Source: Coriobacteriales bacterium
GTDB taxonomy: Bacteria; Actinomycetota; Coriobacteriia; Coriobacteriales; Atopobiaceae
Assembly: GCA_029101205.1 (NCBI GenBank)
Contig: JAQXQO010000166.1
Span: forward strand, 1-47,129
DNA length: 47,129 bases
Direction of reading: 5' to 3'
Positions within the stretch are counted from its first letter, which is position 1; every line of letters begins with the position of its first letter. The position numbers and the translations under genes were made by a program. Shown one piece after another: positions 1 through 6,644 of the stretch. The notes under the pieces were generated by a model. The model ran no database searches. It was not told where the DNA came from and was given only the letters and a program-made list of their open reading frames with translations.

Positions 1-84
1 TTTGTCATAGCCCTGGTCCTGGGCCTGTGGGTGGTCATCGACATCATGCGCGAGAGTCACGGCCGCAAGTGCAAGGGCCGCTAG
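1..84 (+). CDS. C-terminal end of an unidentified membrane protein (partial)
   Basis: The window opens inside a reading frame that ends at a TAG at 82-84. The visible 27 residues begin with a hydrophobic stretch (FVIALVLGLWVVIDIM) and end in a short basic tail (HGRKCKGR). This looks like the last transmembrane helix and cytoplasmic tail of a membrane protein. Nothing else of the gene is present, so no family can be named. It converges with the minus-strand RlpA-like gene. Confidence 0.5.
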   Translation, partial: FVIALVLGLWVVIDIMRESHGRKCKGR

Positions 85-150
85 AGGCCCCTTCCGACGC
101 CCTGCCCGCCCAGACGGGCACACGGCATGGGCGTTCCTCCGTCTCCGTTC

Positions 151-190
151 AAGAAAAAAGGGCAAGAAGCGCGAAGTGCTTCTTGCCCTT
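151..190 (-). terminator. Rho-independent terminator of the first RlpA-like gene
   Basis: A perfect 13-bp stem (158-170 with 178-190, loop of 7) is followed on the minus strand by a run of T residues (151-157 on the plus strand is A-rich). It lies about 40 bases after the stop codon at 231-233. The plus-strand side has no T run, so it works best for the minus strand. Confidence 0.85.
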
Positions 191-230
191 AACATATTTA
201 TGCGATGGCGCTAGTCCAGGCGCGTGCAGG

Positions 231-854
231 CTAGCTGACGACCTTGTAGCCCACGGTGCCGACGCCGTCGAAGCTCAGCGCGTGTGCCACGGCGGGCTGC
301 AGGTCGATCTGGCGATTGCCCACGTAGGGGCCGCGGTCGTTCACGACGGCGGTGACGGTCTTGCCGTTGTAGGTCAGCTGGATGGTGGTGCCCAGGGGCA
401 TGGTCTTCATGGCCACTGCCATGGACGTGGGGGTCACCTGCGCGCCGGAGGCGGTGGCGCTGTACATGCAGCCGTCGCCCTCGCCGTAGGTGGAAGCCTG
501 CACGTAGGTGTAGCTGGCGGCCTCTGCGGCAGCCTGCTCGGCCTGCTGCTGGGCTTCCGCCTCGGCCTGGCGCTTGGCCTCGGCCTCTGCTTTCTCCTGG
601 GCCTCGCGCTGGTAGCGCTGGACCTCGGAGGCATTAATCGTGTGAATGCTCTGGATGCGCGACTGGTTGCGCTCGTAGACGGCCGTCGAGGTGTTGGAAG
701 TGGATGCGGACGCGGTCGACAGTGCGTTTGTCGGCCTGTCCATTGCGACGGCCACGCTGAAGGGCGAGAGGGTCATGACCAAAGCGGCCGTGACGGCGGC
801 TCCCGCCGCGAAGAAGGGATGCTTAGGTTTCGTGATAACTCGGTCGATACTCAT
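231..854 (-). CDS. Secreted RlpA-like double-psi beta-barrel protein, short form
   Basis: 207 residues. The start at 854 is chosen because GGGGAGG lies just upstream; an in-frame ATG at 965 lacks this. Residues 1-37 form a signal peptide with a basic start, a hydrophobic core and AVA before the likely cleavage site. Residues about 70-112 are a Glu/Ala/Gln-rich coiled coil. Residues about 117-207 form an RlpA-type double-psi beta-barrel with ASTYGEGDGC, VAMKTMPLGT and NDRGPY (about 172-177). RlpA proteins bind, and in some cases cleave, peptidoglycan. The SPOR domain of proteobacterial RlpA is absent. The barrel is nearly the same as that of the next gene, so the two are paralogues. A cell-wall role is inferred; enzymatic activity is not shown by sequence. 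Confidence 0.85.
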   Translation of the reverse strand: MSIDRVITKPKHPFFAAGAAVTAALVMTLSPFSVAVAMDRPTNALSTASASTSNTSTAVYERNQSRIQSIHTINASEVQRYQREAQEKAEAEAKRQAEAEAQQQAEQAAAEAASYTYVQASTYGEGDGCMYSATASGAQVTPTSMAVAMKTMPLGTTIQLTYNGKTVTAVVNDRGPYVGNRQIDLQPAVAHALSFDGVGTVGYKVVS

Positions 855-1228
855 ATACCTCCCCGGTCGGGACCTCGCGCCGCGGGGGGTCTCAAAGTGC
901 CCGTGTCCGCGTGCGCCTTGCAGGTAAAAGGGTAACTTATATGGCATAAGGGCACGTAAAACCACATGAGACCCGTATAAATTTATGAGTTATATGTCCA
1001 TTGGGCGGAGTTTGCGTATCCGGTGCGTGAAGTTTGATGCCCGTGTGGAGCCCAGATGTGCGCCCGATGGAGGGCCTGTGACGGCCGGATGGAGCGCTTT
1101 GGGCCTCCAGCCGGCGTTGCATCGCGCCCAGAGGGCGGGGAGAAGCGTTGCTGCGGGACTCGTGAGCGCTCCGGCGGAAGGGGTACTGCGGAGGGGGTGC
1201 GACGTACGAGTACGGCTGGGATGCGACC
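855..1228. other. Gene-free stretch between the two RlpA-like genes
   Basis: This stretch must hold the promoter and leader of the short RlpA-like gene. An AT-rich segment around 930-1000 includes TATAAG on the minus strand near 935-940, but no convincing -35 box. No RNA family or small gene was recognised in the GC-rich remainder. Confidence 0.4.
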
Positions 1229-1272
1229 AAAAAAGCTGCGGCACCGCCCCTTGGTTCTGGCGGTGCCGCAGC
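1229..1272 (-). terminator. Rho-independent terminator of the second RlpA-like gene
   Basis: A perfect 14-bp GC-rich stem (1235-1248 with 1259-1272, loop of 10) is followed on the minus strand by six T residues (A run at 1229-1234). It lies 34 bases after the stop codon at 1306-1308. Confidence 0.88.
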
Positions 1273-1305
1273 CGTGCTGTCGAAGCAAGTTTGATGAGTG
1301 GTGGG

Positions 1306-2511
1306 CTAGCCCACGACGCGATAGCCCACGGTGCCGACGCCGTCGAAGCCCAGCGCGTGTGCCACGGCGGGCTGCAGGTCGCTTTGGCGGTGGCCCGCGT
1401 AGGGGCCGCGGTCGTTCACGACGGCCGTCACGGTCTTGCCGTTGTAGGTAATCTCGATGATGGTGCCCAGCGGCATGGTCTTCATGGCCACGCCCATGGA
1501 GGTGGGGGTCACGATGTCGCCCGAGGCGGTCTCGCTGTACATGCAGCCGTCTCCCTCGCCGTACATGGACGCAAGCACGTACATGAAGCTGGCGGAGCTG
1601 GACGAGCTGGAGCTCGAGCTGGACGAGCTGCTGCTGGAGCTGCTGGACGAGCTGCCGGAGTTGTTCGAGCTGTTGGAACTGCTGGAGCTGTTGGAAGAGC
1701 TGCTAGAGCCGCTGGACGCGTTGCTGCTGGAGGAGCCGCTGTCCGTAGAGGTGGAGCTTGCGGCCTGCGAGCTCTGGTCCTGGCTGGCGGTCTGCGAGGA
1801 GTCGCTGGAGCTGGCGTCAGAGGACTGCGCAGCCGACGAGTCGGTGCTGGTGTCGCTGGCTGCCTGCTGCACCTCGGTCACGGTGGGATCCTGCTGGCCG
1901 GCCGCCTGGGCGGCCTCGTAGGCAGCCTGGTTGGCGGCTGCCTCCTCCTGGGCCTTCTTCTGCGCGGCCTCGGCCTTCTGCTGGGCGTCCTCCATGGCCT
2001 TCTGGGCCTCGTCCTTCTGCTGGTCCGCCTGCTGCAGCTGGGAGTTCAGCGCCGCCTGGGTGGACTCGAGGTCGCTTTGGGCCTGAGCCAGGCTGTTGAT
2101 GGCGTCGGAGTTGGACGACGCCACGGCGTCCAGGTAGTGCAGCTGGGCTATGAACTGAGTGAGGTCCTTCGAGGACAGCAGCATGCCGATGAGGTTGGGC
2201 TGGTCCTGCGAGAGCTTGTACTGGGTGCGGATGGCCGAGCTGGCGGCCTCGCGCAGCTGGGGCATCTGGTCGCTCAGCTGGTCGATGTGGTCCTGGTTCT
2301 GGTCTATCTGGGACTGCAGGTCGTCGACCTTCTGCTGGGCCTGCTGGTAGGCGTCGCCTGCGGCGATTGCCGCGTTCTGGAGGGACTCGAGGTCGGTGTC
2401 CTCTGCCAGGGCGACGGTGGGGGTAATCAGAGCGGTCGCGGGCGCAAAGAAGAGAGCGCAGGTGACGGCCGCGGCGGTTATGCGGTATCTGGTGCCTTTG
2501 TGGTAACCCAT
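1306..2511 (-). CDS. Secreted coiled-coil protein with Ser-rich linker and C-terminal RlpA-like barrel
   Basis: 401 residues. The start at 2511 has AGGAGG upstream and gives a good signal peptide ending near VALAED; an in-frame ATG at 2586 has no such site. Residues about 35-210 are a long coiled coil rich in Gln, Asp and Ala, like the N-terminal part of many NlpC/P60 and EnvC-like wall proteins. Residues about 215-310 are a Ser/Asn/Gly linker with a nearly pure Ser tract. The final 90 residues are a double-psi beta-barrel with NDRGPY, closely matching the preceding paralogue. The design suggests an envelope protein whose linker spans the wall and whose barrel binds or remodels peptidoglycan. 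The partner is unknown. Confidence 0.85.
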   Translation of the reverse strand: MGYHKGTRYRITAAAVTCALFFAPATALITPTVALAEDTDLESLQNAAIAAGDAYQQAQQKVDDLQSQIDQNQDHIDQLSDQMPQLREAASSAIRTQYKLSQDQPNLIGMLLSSKDLTQFIAQLHYLDAVASSNSDAINSLAQAQSDLESTQAALNSQLQQADQQKDEAQKAMEDAQQKAEAAQKKAQEEAAANQAAYEAAQAAGQQDPTVTEVQQAASDTSTDSSAAQSSDASSSDSSQTASQDQSSQAASSTSTDSGSSSSNASSGSSSSSNSSSSSNSSNNSGSSSSSSSSSSSSSSSSSSSSASFMYVLASMYGEGDGCMYSETASGDIVTPTSMGVAMKTMPLGTIIEITYNGKTVTAVVNDRGPYAGHRQSDLQPAVAHALGFDGVGTVGYRVVG

Positions 2512-2612
2512 GGGCCTCCTATGGTAGCGATTGAACGCCCCGCGAAGGTCGCGTGGACGCACGCACTTCTTGCGTATGCACTCCATGCTATCCCGTAGAA
2601 GGCGTCACCAGT

Positions 2613-2631
2613 AAAAAACCACAGGTTGTGG
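2613..2631 (-). terminator. Weak Rho-independent terminator of the transglutaminase-fold gene
   Basis: A 5-bp stem (CCACA/TGTGG, 2619-2631) with a 3-base loop is followed on the minus strand by six T residues (A run 2613-2618). The stem is short but lies about 45 bases after the stop codon at 2677. Confidence 0.45.
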
Positions 2632-2676
2632 CCGGTATGGGGCTGAAAACTAGATGTGGGATGGGTATTACAAGCG

Positions 2677-3930
2677 CTAGCCCACGTGCACCCACACCAT
2701 GCGGATGCGGTCGAAGGTGGCGTAGGTGTAGGTGGACACGTCGGGGTGGCCGTCCAGGTACTCGCTGATGGCCGTCTGCTGGAAGTCCCCGTCCTGGAGC
2801 TCCTGCTTTGCCTGCTGGTAGGCCTCCTCGCTGGTGAACTTCAGCGAGAAGTACGTGTCGGAGCTCGTGGCCGCCTGGCTCAGCGCGGAGTGCGCCACCG
2901 CGTAGGCCTGCGTGGAGTCGGGGGAGTCCACGAGCGCATCGTTCAGCACGTACCAGTCGTAGGCGTCGGTGGTGTCCGCGTCGTCGGGCAGCACCCCGTC
3001 GTAGCTGGAGTCGGGCACATGGTCGCTCTGGGTCATGGTACGGCCGCTGACGCACAGGTAGCCGTAGGTGATGTCGGGACCGTTGGCGTCTCCGCCGTTG
3101 TCGAAGGAGGGGTCGCCCCAGGTGGCGTCGACGTAGCACCACTTGCCGTCCACCAGCACCACGTTCCAGGCGTGGGCGCCCCCGCCTGCCGTTCCGCGCA
3201 CGAAGCCGCACCACACGCCCTCGCGCTGCAGCAGCCACTGGACTGCCTTCGCGTACGAGTCGCACACGCCCCTGCGGTCCAGCAGCACGCCCAGGAGGTC
3301 GTGCGCGTGTGCGGCGCCGGTGTCGTAGTCGGCCGTGGTGATGACGTAGGTGTAGGCGGCCTTCACTTTCTGGTAGTCGTCCGCGTCGGCGGGTACGGTG
3401 GCCTCGAAGTCCTGCGCCACCTGGTCCAGCTGTGCCTGCACCTGGGACTGCTGGTCGGTGGTCATGGAGTACGACGGCTTGAACGTTGTCTGGTCTGCTA
3501 CCGTGGAGTAGGAGCCCGTGCCGTCCGCCCAGAAGATTTCGGGGTGGTCGTCCAACACGTCCGTGTAGATGGTCGAGATGCTGCCGGAGTCGTCCGTGCT
3601 CAGGACGCCCGACTCCTGGTGGGCCTGCACGATGGCCAGCATCTGGTCGTACACCAGCTGCTGCTGGGACGACAGGGTGTCTCGGCACAGGGCGCCCAGC
3701 GTGCCGTCCTGGGTCACGCCCGAGGAGGCCGCGTCCACCACGGCTTGGGACGGCTGCACGGATTGCTGCTCCCACGGCAGCTGCCAGGTGGAGGGGTCCA
3801 TTGAGCAGCCCGAAAGCCCACCAACCAGCGCAAGGGCCAGGCCGATGGCCAGCATGTGGGGGAGCACACCGTGGTGCCGCGCGAGGCCCGCCCCTGTCCT
3901 TCTTTCATGAAAATGTTGCGGTGTCAACAT
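2677..3930 (-). CDS. Transglutaminase-like domain lipoprotein
   Basis: 417 residues. The start at 3930 is preceded by GGAAGGG. The N-terminus has a basic region, a hydrophobic helix (about 26-40) and a lipobox LSGC with Cys42, so the mature protein is probably lipid-anchored on the outer face of the membrane. A transglutaminase-like core lies at about 185-290 with the expected Cys-His-Asp triad: GVCDSYA (Cys223), GAHAWN (His253) and YVDATWGD (Asp268). Bacterial members are mostly proteases or peptide-modifying enzymes, often at the cell surface; the substrate cannot be told. The C-terminal region (about 300-417) matches no family I recognise. It follows two secreted wall proteins on the same strand but has its own terminator, so co-regulation is only a guess. 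Confidence 0.82.
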   Translation of the reverse strand: MLTPQHFHERRTGAGLARHHGVLPHMLAIGLALALVGGLSGCSMDPSTWQLPWEQQSVQPSQAVVDAASSGVTQDGTLGALCRDTLSSQQQLVYDQMLAIVQAHQESGVLSTDDSGSISTIYTDVLDDHPEIFWADGTGSYSTVADQTTFKPSYSMTTDQQSQVQAQLDQVAQDFEATVPADADDYQKVKAAYTYVITTADYDTGAAHAHDLLGVLLDRRGVCDSYAKAVQWLLQREGVWCGFVRGTAGGGAHAWNVVLVDGKWCYVDATWGDPSFDNGGDANGPDITYGYLCVSGRTMTQSDHVPDSSYDGVLPDDADTTDAYDWYVLNDALVDSPDSTQAYAVAHSALSQAATSSDTYFSLKFTSEEAYQQAKQELQDGDFQQTAISEYLDGHPDVSTYTYATFDRIRMVWVHVG

Positions 3931-4002
3931 TATTCCCTTCCTGCAGCCCTGACGGTGGTATCTTGCAGCTATTGACAGGGTTCCGGTGAAGGGAAGGTCC
4001 CC

Positions 4003-4644
4003 ATGACACACAAAACCCGTGTACTTGCAAACGAAGCCGAACGCGACAGCGCCACGAACGCCGCAGGCGTAACCAGGGGCATCGTCGACCTGGCGGCGTC
4101 ACACGCCGGCCTACTGGGCGCCGTCGCACGCGTGGCGGCAGGCACCGCAGCGCTGTGCATCAGCACGAACCTGGAGGTACCCCTGCAGCCGGTCCCGTTC
4201 ACCCTGCAGATCCTGGCACTGGGCTTCATCGCGGCCACGCTGAGGCCGCGCGAGACAGCCGCGTCCACCCTGTCCTACGTGGCGATTGGAGCCCTGGGCG
4301 CCCCTGTGTTCTCCGGCTTCATGGGCGGCGTCGCCCGCCTGGCCGGCCCCACCGGCGGCTTCATCCTGGGCTTCGTTGCCGGTGCCACGCTGGGCTCGTG
4401 GATGCTGAGGCGCCTGGAGCGCACGCGCCTGCCCTGGGCGGTGTCGTCCATGGCATCGCTTGCGGTCATGACCGCCGTCGTGTACCTGTGCGGCTGGGCC
4501 CAGCTGATGCTGGTGGCCCACCTGGGTCCCGTGGCCGCCTTCGCGGCGGGTGTGGCGCCCTTCGTCGCTCTGGATTTGATGAAGGCGGGCATCGCCACCT
4601 GCGCAACCGCCGCCGGCCGTCTGGCGCTGGGTCGCAGGGACTAG
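4003..4644 (+). CDS. bioY: BioY biotin transporter, ECF substrate-binding component
   Basis: 213 residues. The ATG at 4003 follows GAAGGGAAGG. The protein has about six hydrophobic helices and BioY family hallmarks: an N-terminal helix ending in LEVPLQPVPFTLQ, then TLSYVAIGALGAPVF, and the Gly-rich GPTGGFILGF segment. BioY is the membrane S-component that captures biotin and works with an energy-coupling EcfAAT module. No EcfA or EcfT gene is in the window, so it probably shares a group-II module encoded elsewhere. It diverges from the lipoprotein gene over a 72-base gap. A hairpin-like pair at 4716-4724/4748-4756 followed by TTTC could be a weak terminator in the 147-base gap after it. Confidence 0.9.
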   Translation: MTHKTRVLANEAERDSATNAAGVTRGIVDLAASHAGLLGAVARVAAGTAALCISTNLEVPLQPVPFTLQILALGFIAATLRPRETAASTLSYVAIGALGAPVFSGFMGGVARLAGPTGGFILGFVAGATLGSWMLRRLERTRLPWAVSSMASLAVMTAVVYLCGWAQLMLVAHLGPVAAFAAGVAPFVALDLMKAGIATCATAAGRLALGRRD

Positions 4645-4791
4645 GACTTCCTATCGCGTCGCATCCCCAACACTTTCTGGCATGGCAAATGGCCAAGTGC
4701 GACCACTGCAAAACAGCCCGTGCGTCTGCCCCGACTTTGGGACCAGGCGCGCGGGCTTTCTCATGCAAGAAGAGCACTATAAAAGAAGAAC

Positions 4792-5961
4792 CTACTCCCG
4801 TGACGCCTGCCCCGCGCTCAGGCGCAGCAGGCGTTCGACGACGTCCTTCGTCAGCTGGTACACGCCGGGCATCTTTGACTCGCGCGGGCCTGCCACGTTC
4901 AGTGTGACGCCGCGCATGCCCAAGGACTCCAGCCACTCCAGCGCCTCGCGGGCGCAGGCGTCCACGTCGGCGTGGTCCAGCACCAAGACGGGTCTGCCGA
5001 ACCTGCGGGCAAAGACCACGGTCATCTCGGTGCCGCTCTTTGGCTCCAGGCCGCCCGGCGACACGATCAGCGTGGCGTGCGAGTCGCGCACGTTCCAAGC
5101 GGTTCGCTCGACGTAGCCGGACGCTGCGCCCTCCTTCAGCTCGGGGTAGGGGCCCATGACTCCGGGGGGCTCGGTCAGGTCCTCAGCCAGGCCGCCCGGC
5201 GGGCACCAGCCGCAGATGGGGACGGCGCAGGCACGCGCCGCGTCCAATCCGCCGCGGTCGGCCCCTGTCTGGCCGCCCGTGCGCACGTGCGAGATCAGGG
5301 GCATGGCGTCTATGATGCCCATGGCCTCGGACTGCTGGTGGGTGATGGTGTACTGGTCGCCGGGGTCTGCCGCCAGGGCAGCCTTCCACTGCTCTCTGGT
5401 AATGCGGTGCAGCCTCTCGTCGCGGGGCTTCCCACTGGCGTCCACGTAGGTGTCGGTGCGGCCCGTTGAGTCGAAACCCGCCTTGTCCAGCACGCGCTCG
5501 CTTTGCGCGTTGTCGCTGAAGACGCCCGCCCAGATGGCGTCGAGGCCCTCGTCCAGAAAGCCGTGGCGCATGACCTCGCGCACCGCCTCGGGCGTGAGAC
5601 CCTGCCCCCACCAGGGGCGTCCCAGCCAGTAGCCTATCCACGCCTCGCCGTCCGTGGCCGGGTGCCCAGGCCTACCCACGTGAGACAGCGAGATTGCGCC
5701 GATCAACCTGCCGTCCTGCGAATCTCGGGTGCCTTTCTTACCCTGGGCATCCTCGTTCAGCAGGCAGATTGCCCACGAGTCGGGCACCATGAGCACGTGG
5801 CTCAGCACGCTCTGACTTTCCTGCAGGCTCTGGTGGGCGCTCCATCCGCAGTCGCTGCCGACGACGGGGTCGCTGGCTAGCCGGTAGAGGTCCTCCGCGT
5901 CGCCCTTGCGCCACGGGCGCAGCACCAGCCGGTCGGTCCTCAGCGTGCATGGCCAGATCAT
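4792..5961 (-). CDS. GNAT acetyltransferase fused to a SLOG-family putative molybdenum carrier domain
   Basis: 389 residues. AAGGAGG precedes the ATG at 5961. Residues 1 to about 190 form a RimJ/RimL-type GNAT acetyltransferase: TDRLVLRPW at the N-terminus, the acetyl-CoA loop region WWGQGLTPEA (about 117-126) and the SERVLDKAGF helix (about 154-163). Residues about 222-389 match the putative molybdenum carrier family (PF12694, a SLOG Rossmann fold): GGQTGADRGGLDAA (229-242), then GWCPPGG, YVERTAWNVRDS and SGTEMTVVFARRFGRPVLV. SLOG proteins bind nucleotides or nucleotide-derived ligands; molybdenum carriage is proposed for the family, not proven. The fusion is one uninterrupted frame with similar codon use throughout. 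Acetylation of a small metabolite sensed or held by the SLOG domain is speculation. Confidence 0.85.
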   Translation of the reverse strand: MIWPCTLRTDRLVLRPWRKGDAEDLYRLASDPVVGSDCGWSAHQSLQESQSVLSHVLMVPDSWAICLLNEDAQGKKGTRDSQDGRLIGAISLSHVGRPGHPATDGEAWIGYWLGRPWWGQGLTPEAVREVMRHGFLDEGLDAIWAGVFSDNAQSERVLDKAGFDSTGRTDTYVDASGKPRDERLHRITREQWKAALAADPGDQYTITHQQSEAMGIIDAMPLISHVRTGGQTGADRGGLDAARACAVPICGWCPPGGLAEDLTEPPGVMGPYPELKEGAASGYVERTAWNVRDSHATLIVSPGGLEPKSGTEMTVVFARRFGRPVLVLDHADVDACAREALEWLESLGMRGVTLNVAGPRESKMPGVYQLTKDVVERLLRLSAGQASRE

Positions 5962-6043
5962 GGTGCCTCCTTGCCGCGCCCGAGAGCGCATGTTTCTCTT
6001 GTGGTAGCGCACATGCTATCACGCTCGCTTGAAGCTCCCGACA

Positions 6044-6081
6044 GCAAAGGGCCGAACGCGCCTTGGTGACGCGCCCGGCCC
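6044..6081 (-). terminator. Possible terminator of the 51-residue membrane protein gene
   Basis: A 12-bp stem with two G-U pairs (6049-6060 with 6070-6081) lies about 40 bases after the stop codon at 6122. On the minus strand it is followed by only TTTGCTGT, so the signal is weak. Confidence 0.4.
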
Positions 6082-6121
6082 CGTATAGCAGCACGTTGGC
6101 GAGAAGAGCGTTGTGGTGCTC

Positions 6122-6277
6122 TTAGTCCTTCTTTGAAGAAGACGTAGGCTTGTCGTTCTTCTTTTCGGAGCGAACCTTCAGATAGGCGAACAGATAGACG
6201 AACGCGCGGATGATGAGAAAGATGAGCAGGACCGCAAAAGCAACGGTGGCCCATATTTCAATGACTGACGAATCCAT
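6122..6277 (-). CDS. Small single-span membrane protein, 51 residues
   Basis: This short frame starts at an ATG whose complement is at 6275-6277, just after AAGGAGGGG, an excellent ribosome binding site. It ends in TAA at 6122-6124. The protein begins MDSSVIEIW and has one strongly hydrophobic helix of about 22 residues (ATVAFAVLLIFLIIRAFVYL, about 10-29). It ends in a basic, Ser/Lys-rich cytoplasmic tail (SEKKNDKPTSSSKKD). No family is recognised. It lies between the GNAT-SLOG gene and the ABC exporter operon with its own leader and hairpin, so it is probably transcribed alone. Its role is unknown; small proteins of this shape often modulate a larger membrane complex. Confidence 0.7.
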   Translation of the reverse strand: MDSSVIEIWATVAFAVLLIFLIIRAFVYLFAYLKVRSEKKNDKPTSSSKKD

Positions 6278-6558
6278 GGCCCCTCCTTACGATGAGTGGG
6301 GATGGGCTTCTGACGCACATTAGAATGCCAAGGATGTTGCACATAGCCGGTAGCCACCCACATTCGATTGCTACCAGGCATCTACGAAACGGGTTCCATA
6401 GTTACCTCCTGGATGCCGTAACCTTTGAATGTTACGTTACCGTACTTAATTCCACATGTTGGTTGCAGCTTCCGCGACCAACCCCCCTCGCTCGTCGGTT
6501 GAAGGCGTTCAGTAAACCTTTAAACGGTGTTACCCAAACATCCTGGATATACAAGATA
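6278..6558 (-). promoter_or_regulatory. Leader region with GTTAC/GTAAC repeats and a five-codon open frame
   Basis: This 281-base stretch precedes the small membrane protein on the minus strand. It has four copies of a GTTAC-type element (6401-6406, 6418-6423 inverted, 6431-6435, 6436-6441). A perfect AGGAGG lies on the minus strand upstream of an ATG at 6397-6399, which opens a frame of only five codons ending at 6382. Whether this is a real leader peptide, a regulator site or chance cannot be decided from sequence. Confidence 0.3.
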
Positions 6559-6589
6559 GGCCCCATCCCCGCGGTAGGGGGATGGGGCC
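6559..6589 (-). terminator. Hairpin ending the ABC exporter operon
   Basis: A perfect 12-bp GC-rich stem (6559-6570 with 6578-6589, 7-base loop) lies 55 bases after the stop codon at 6645. It is followed on the minus strand by TATCTTGTAT, only partly T-rich. The position and stem strength support a terminator. Confidence 0.65.
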
Positions 6590-6644
6590 GCAATGGCGTC
6601 TGGAGACGCTCGCCAGGCATGTGACAGGGCAAGAAGCGCCAGCC

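Noticed and set aside
85-157. GCCCG/CGGGC hairpin after the first partial gene as its terminator
   Set aside because: The stem is only 5 bp and is followed by ACACGG without a T run.
1580-1750. The GCTGGA/GCTGCT-rich stretch as a separate non-coding repeat
   Set aside because: It is the coding sequence of the Ser-rich linker of the secreted RlpA-like protein and keeps its frame.
3922-3977. TGTCAA and TTGACA between the lipoprotein gene and bioY, considered as a BirA-type biotin operator
   Set aside because: The half-sites are 44 bases apart, far more than the 14-16 base spacing of known BirA sites, and they do not match its longer consensus.
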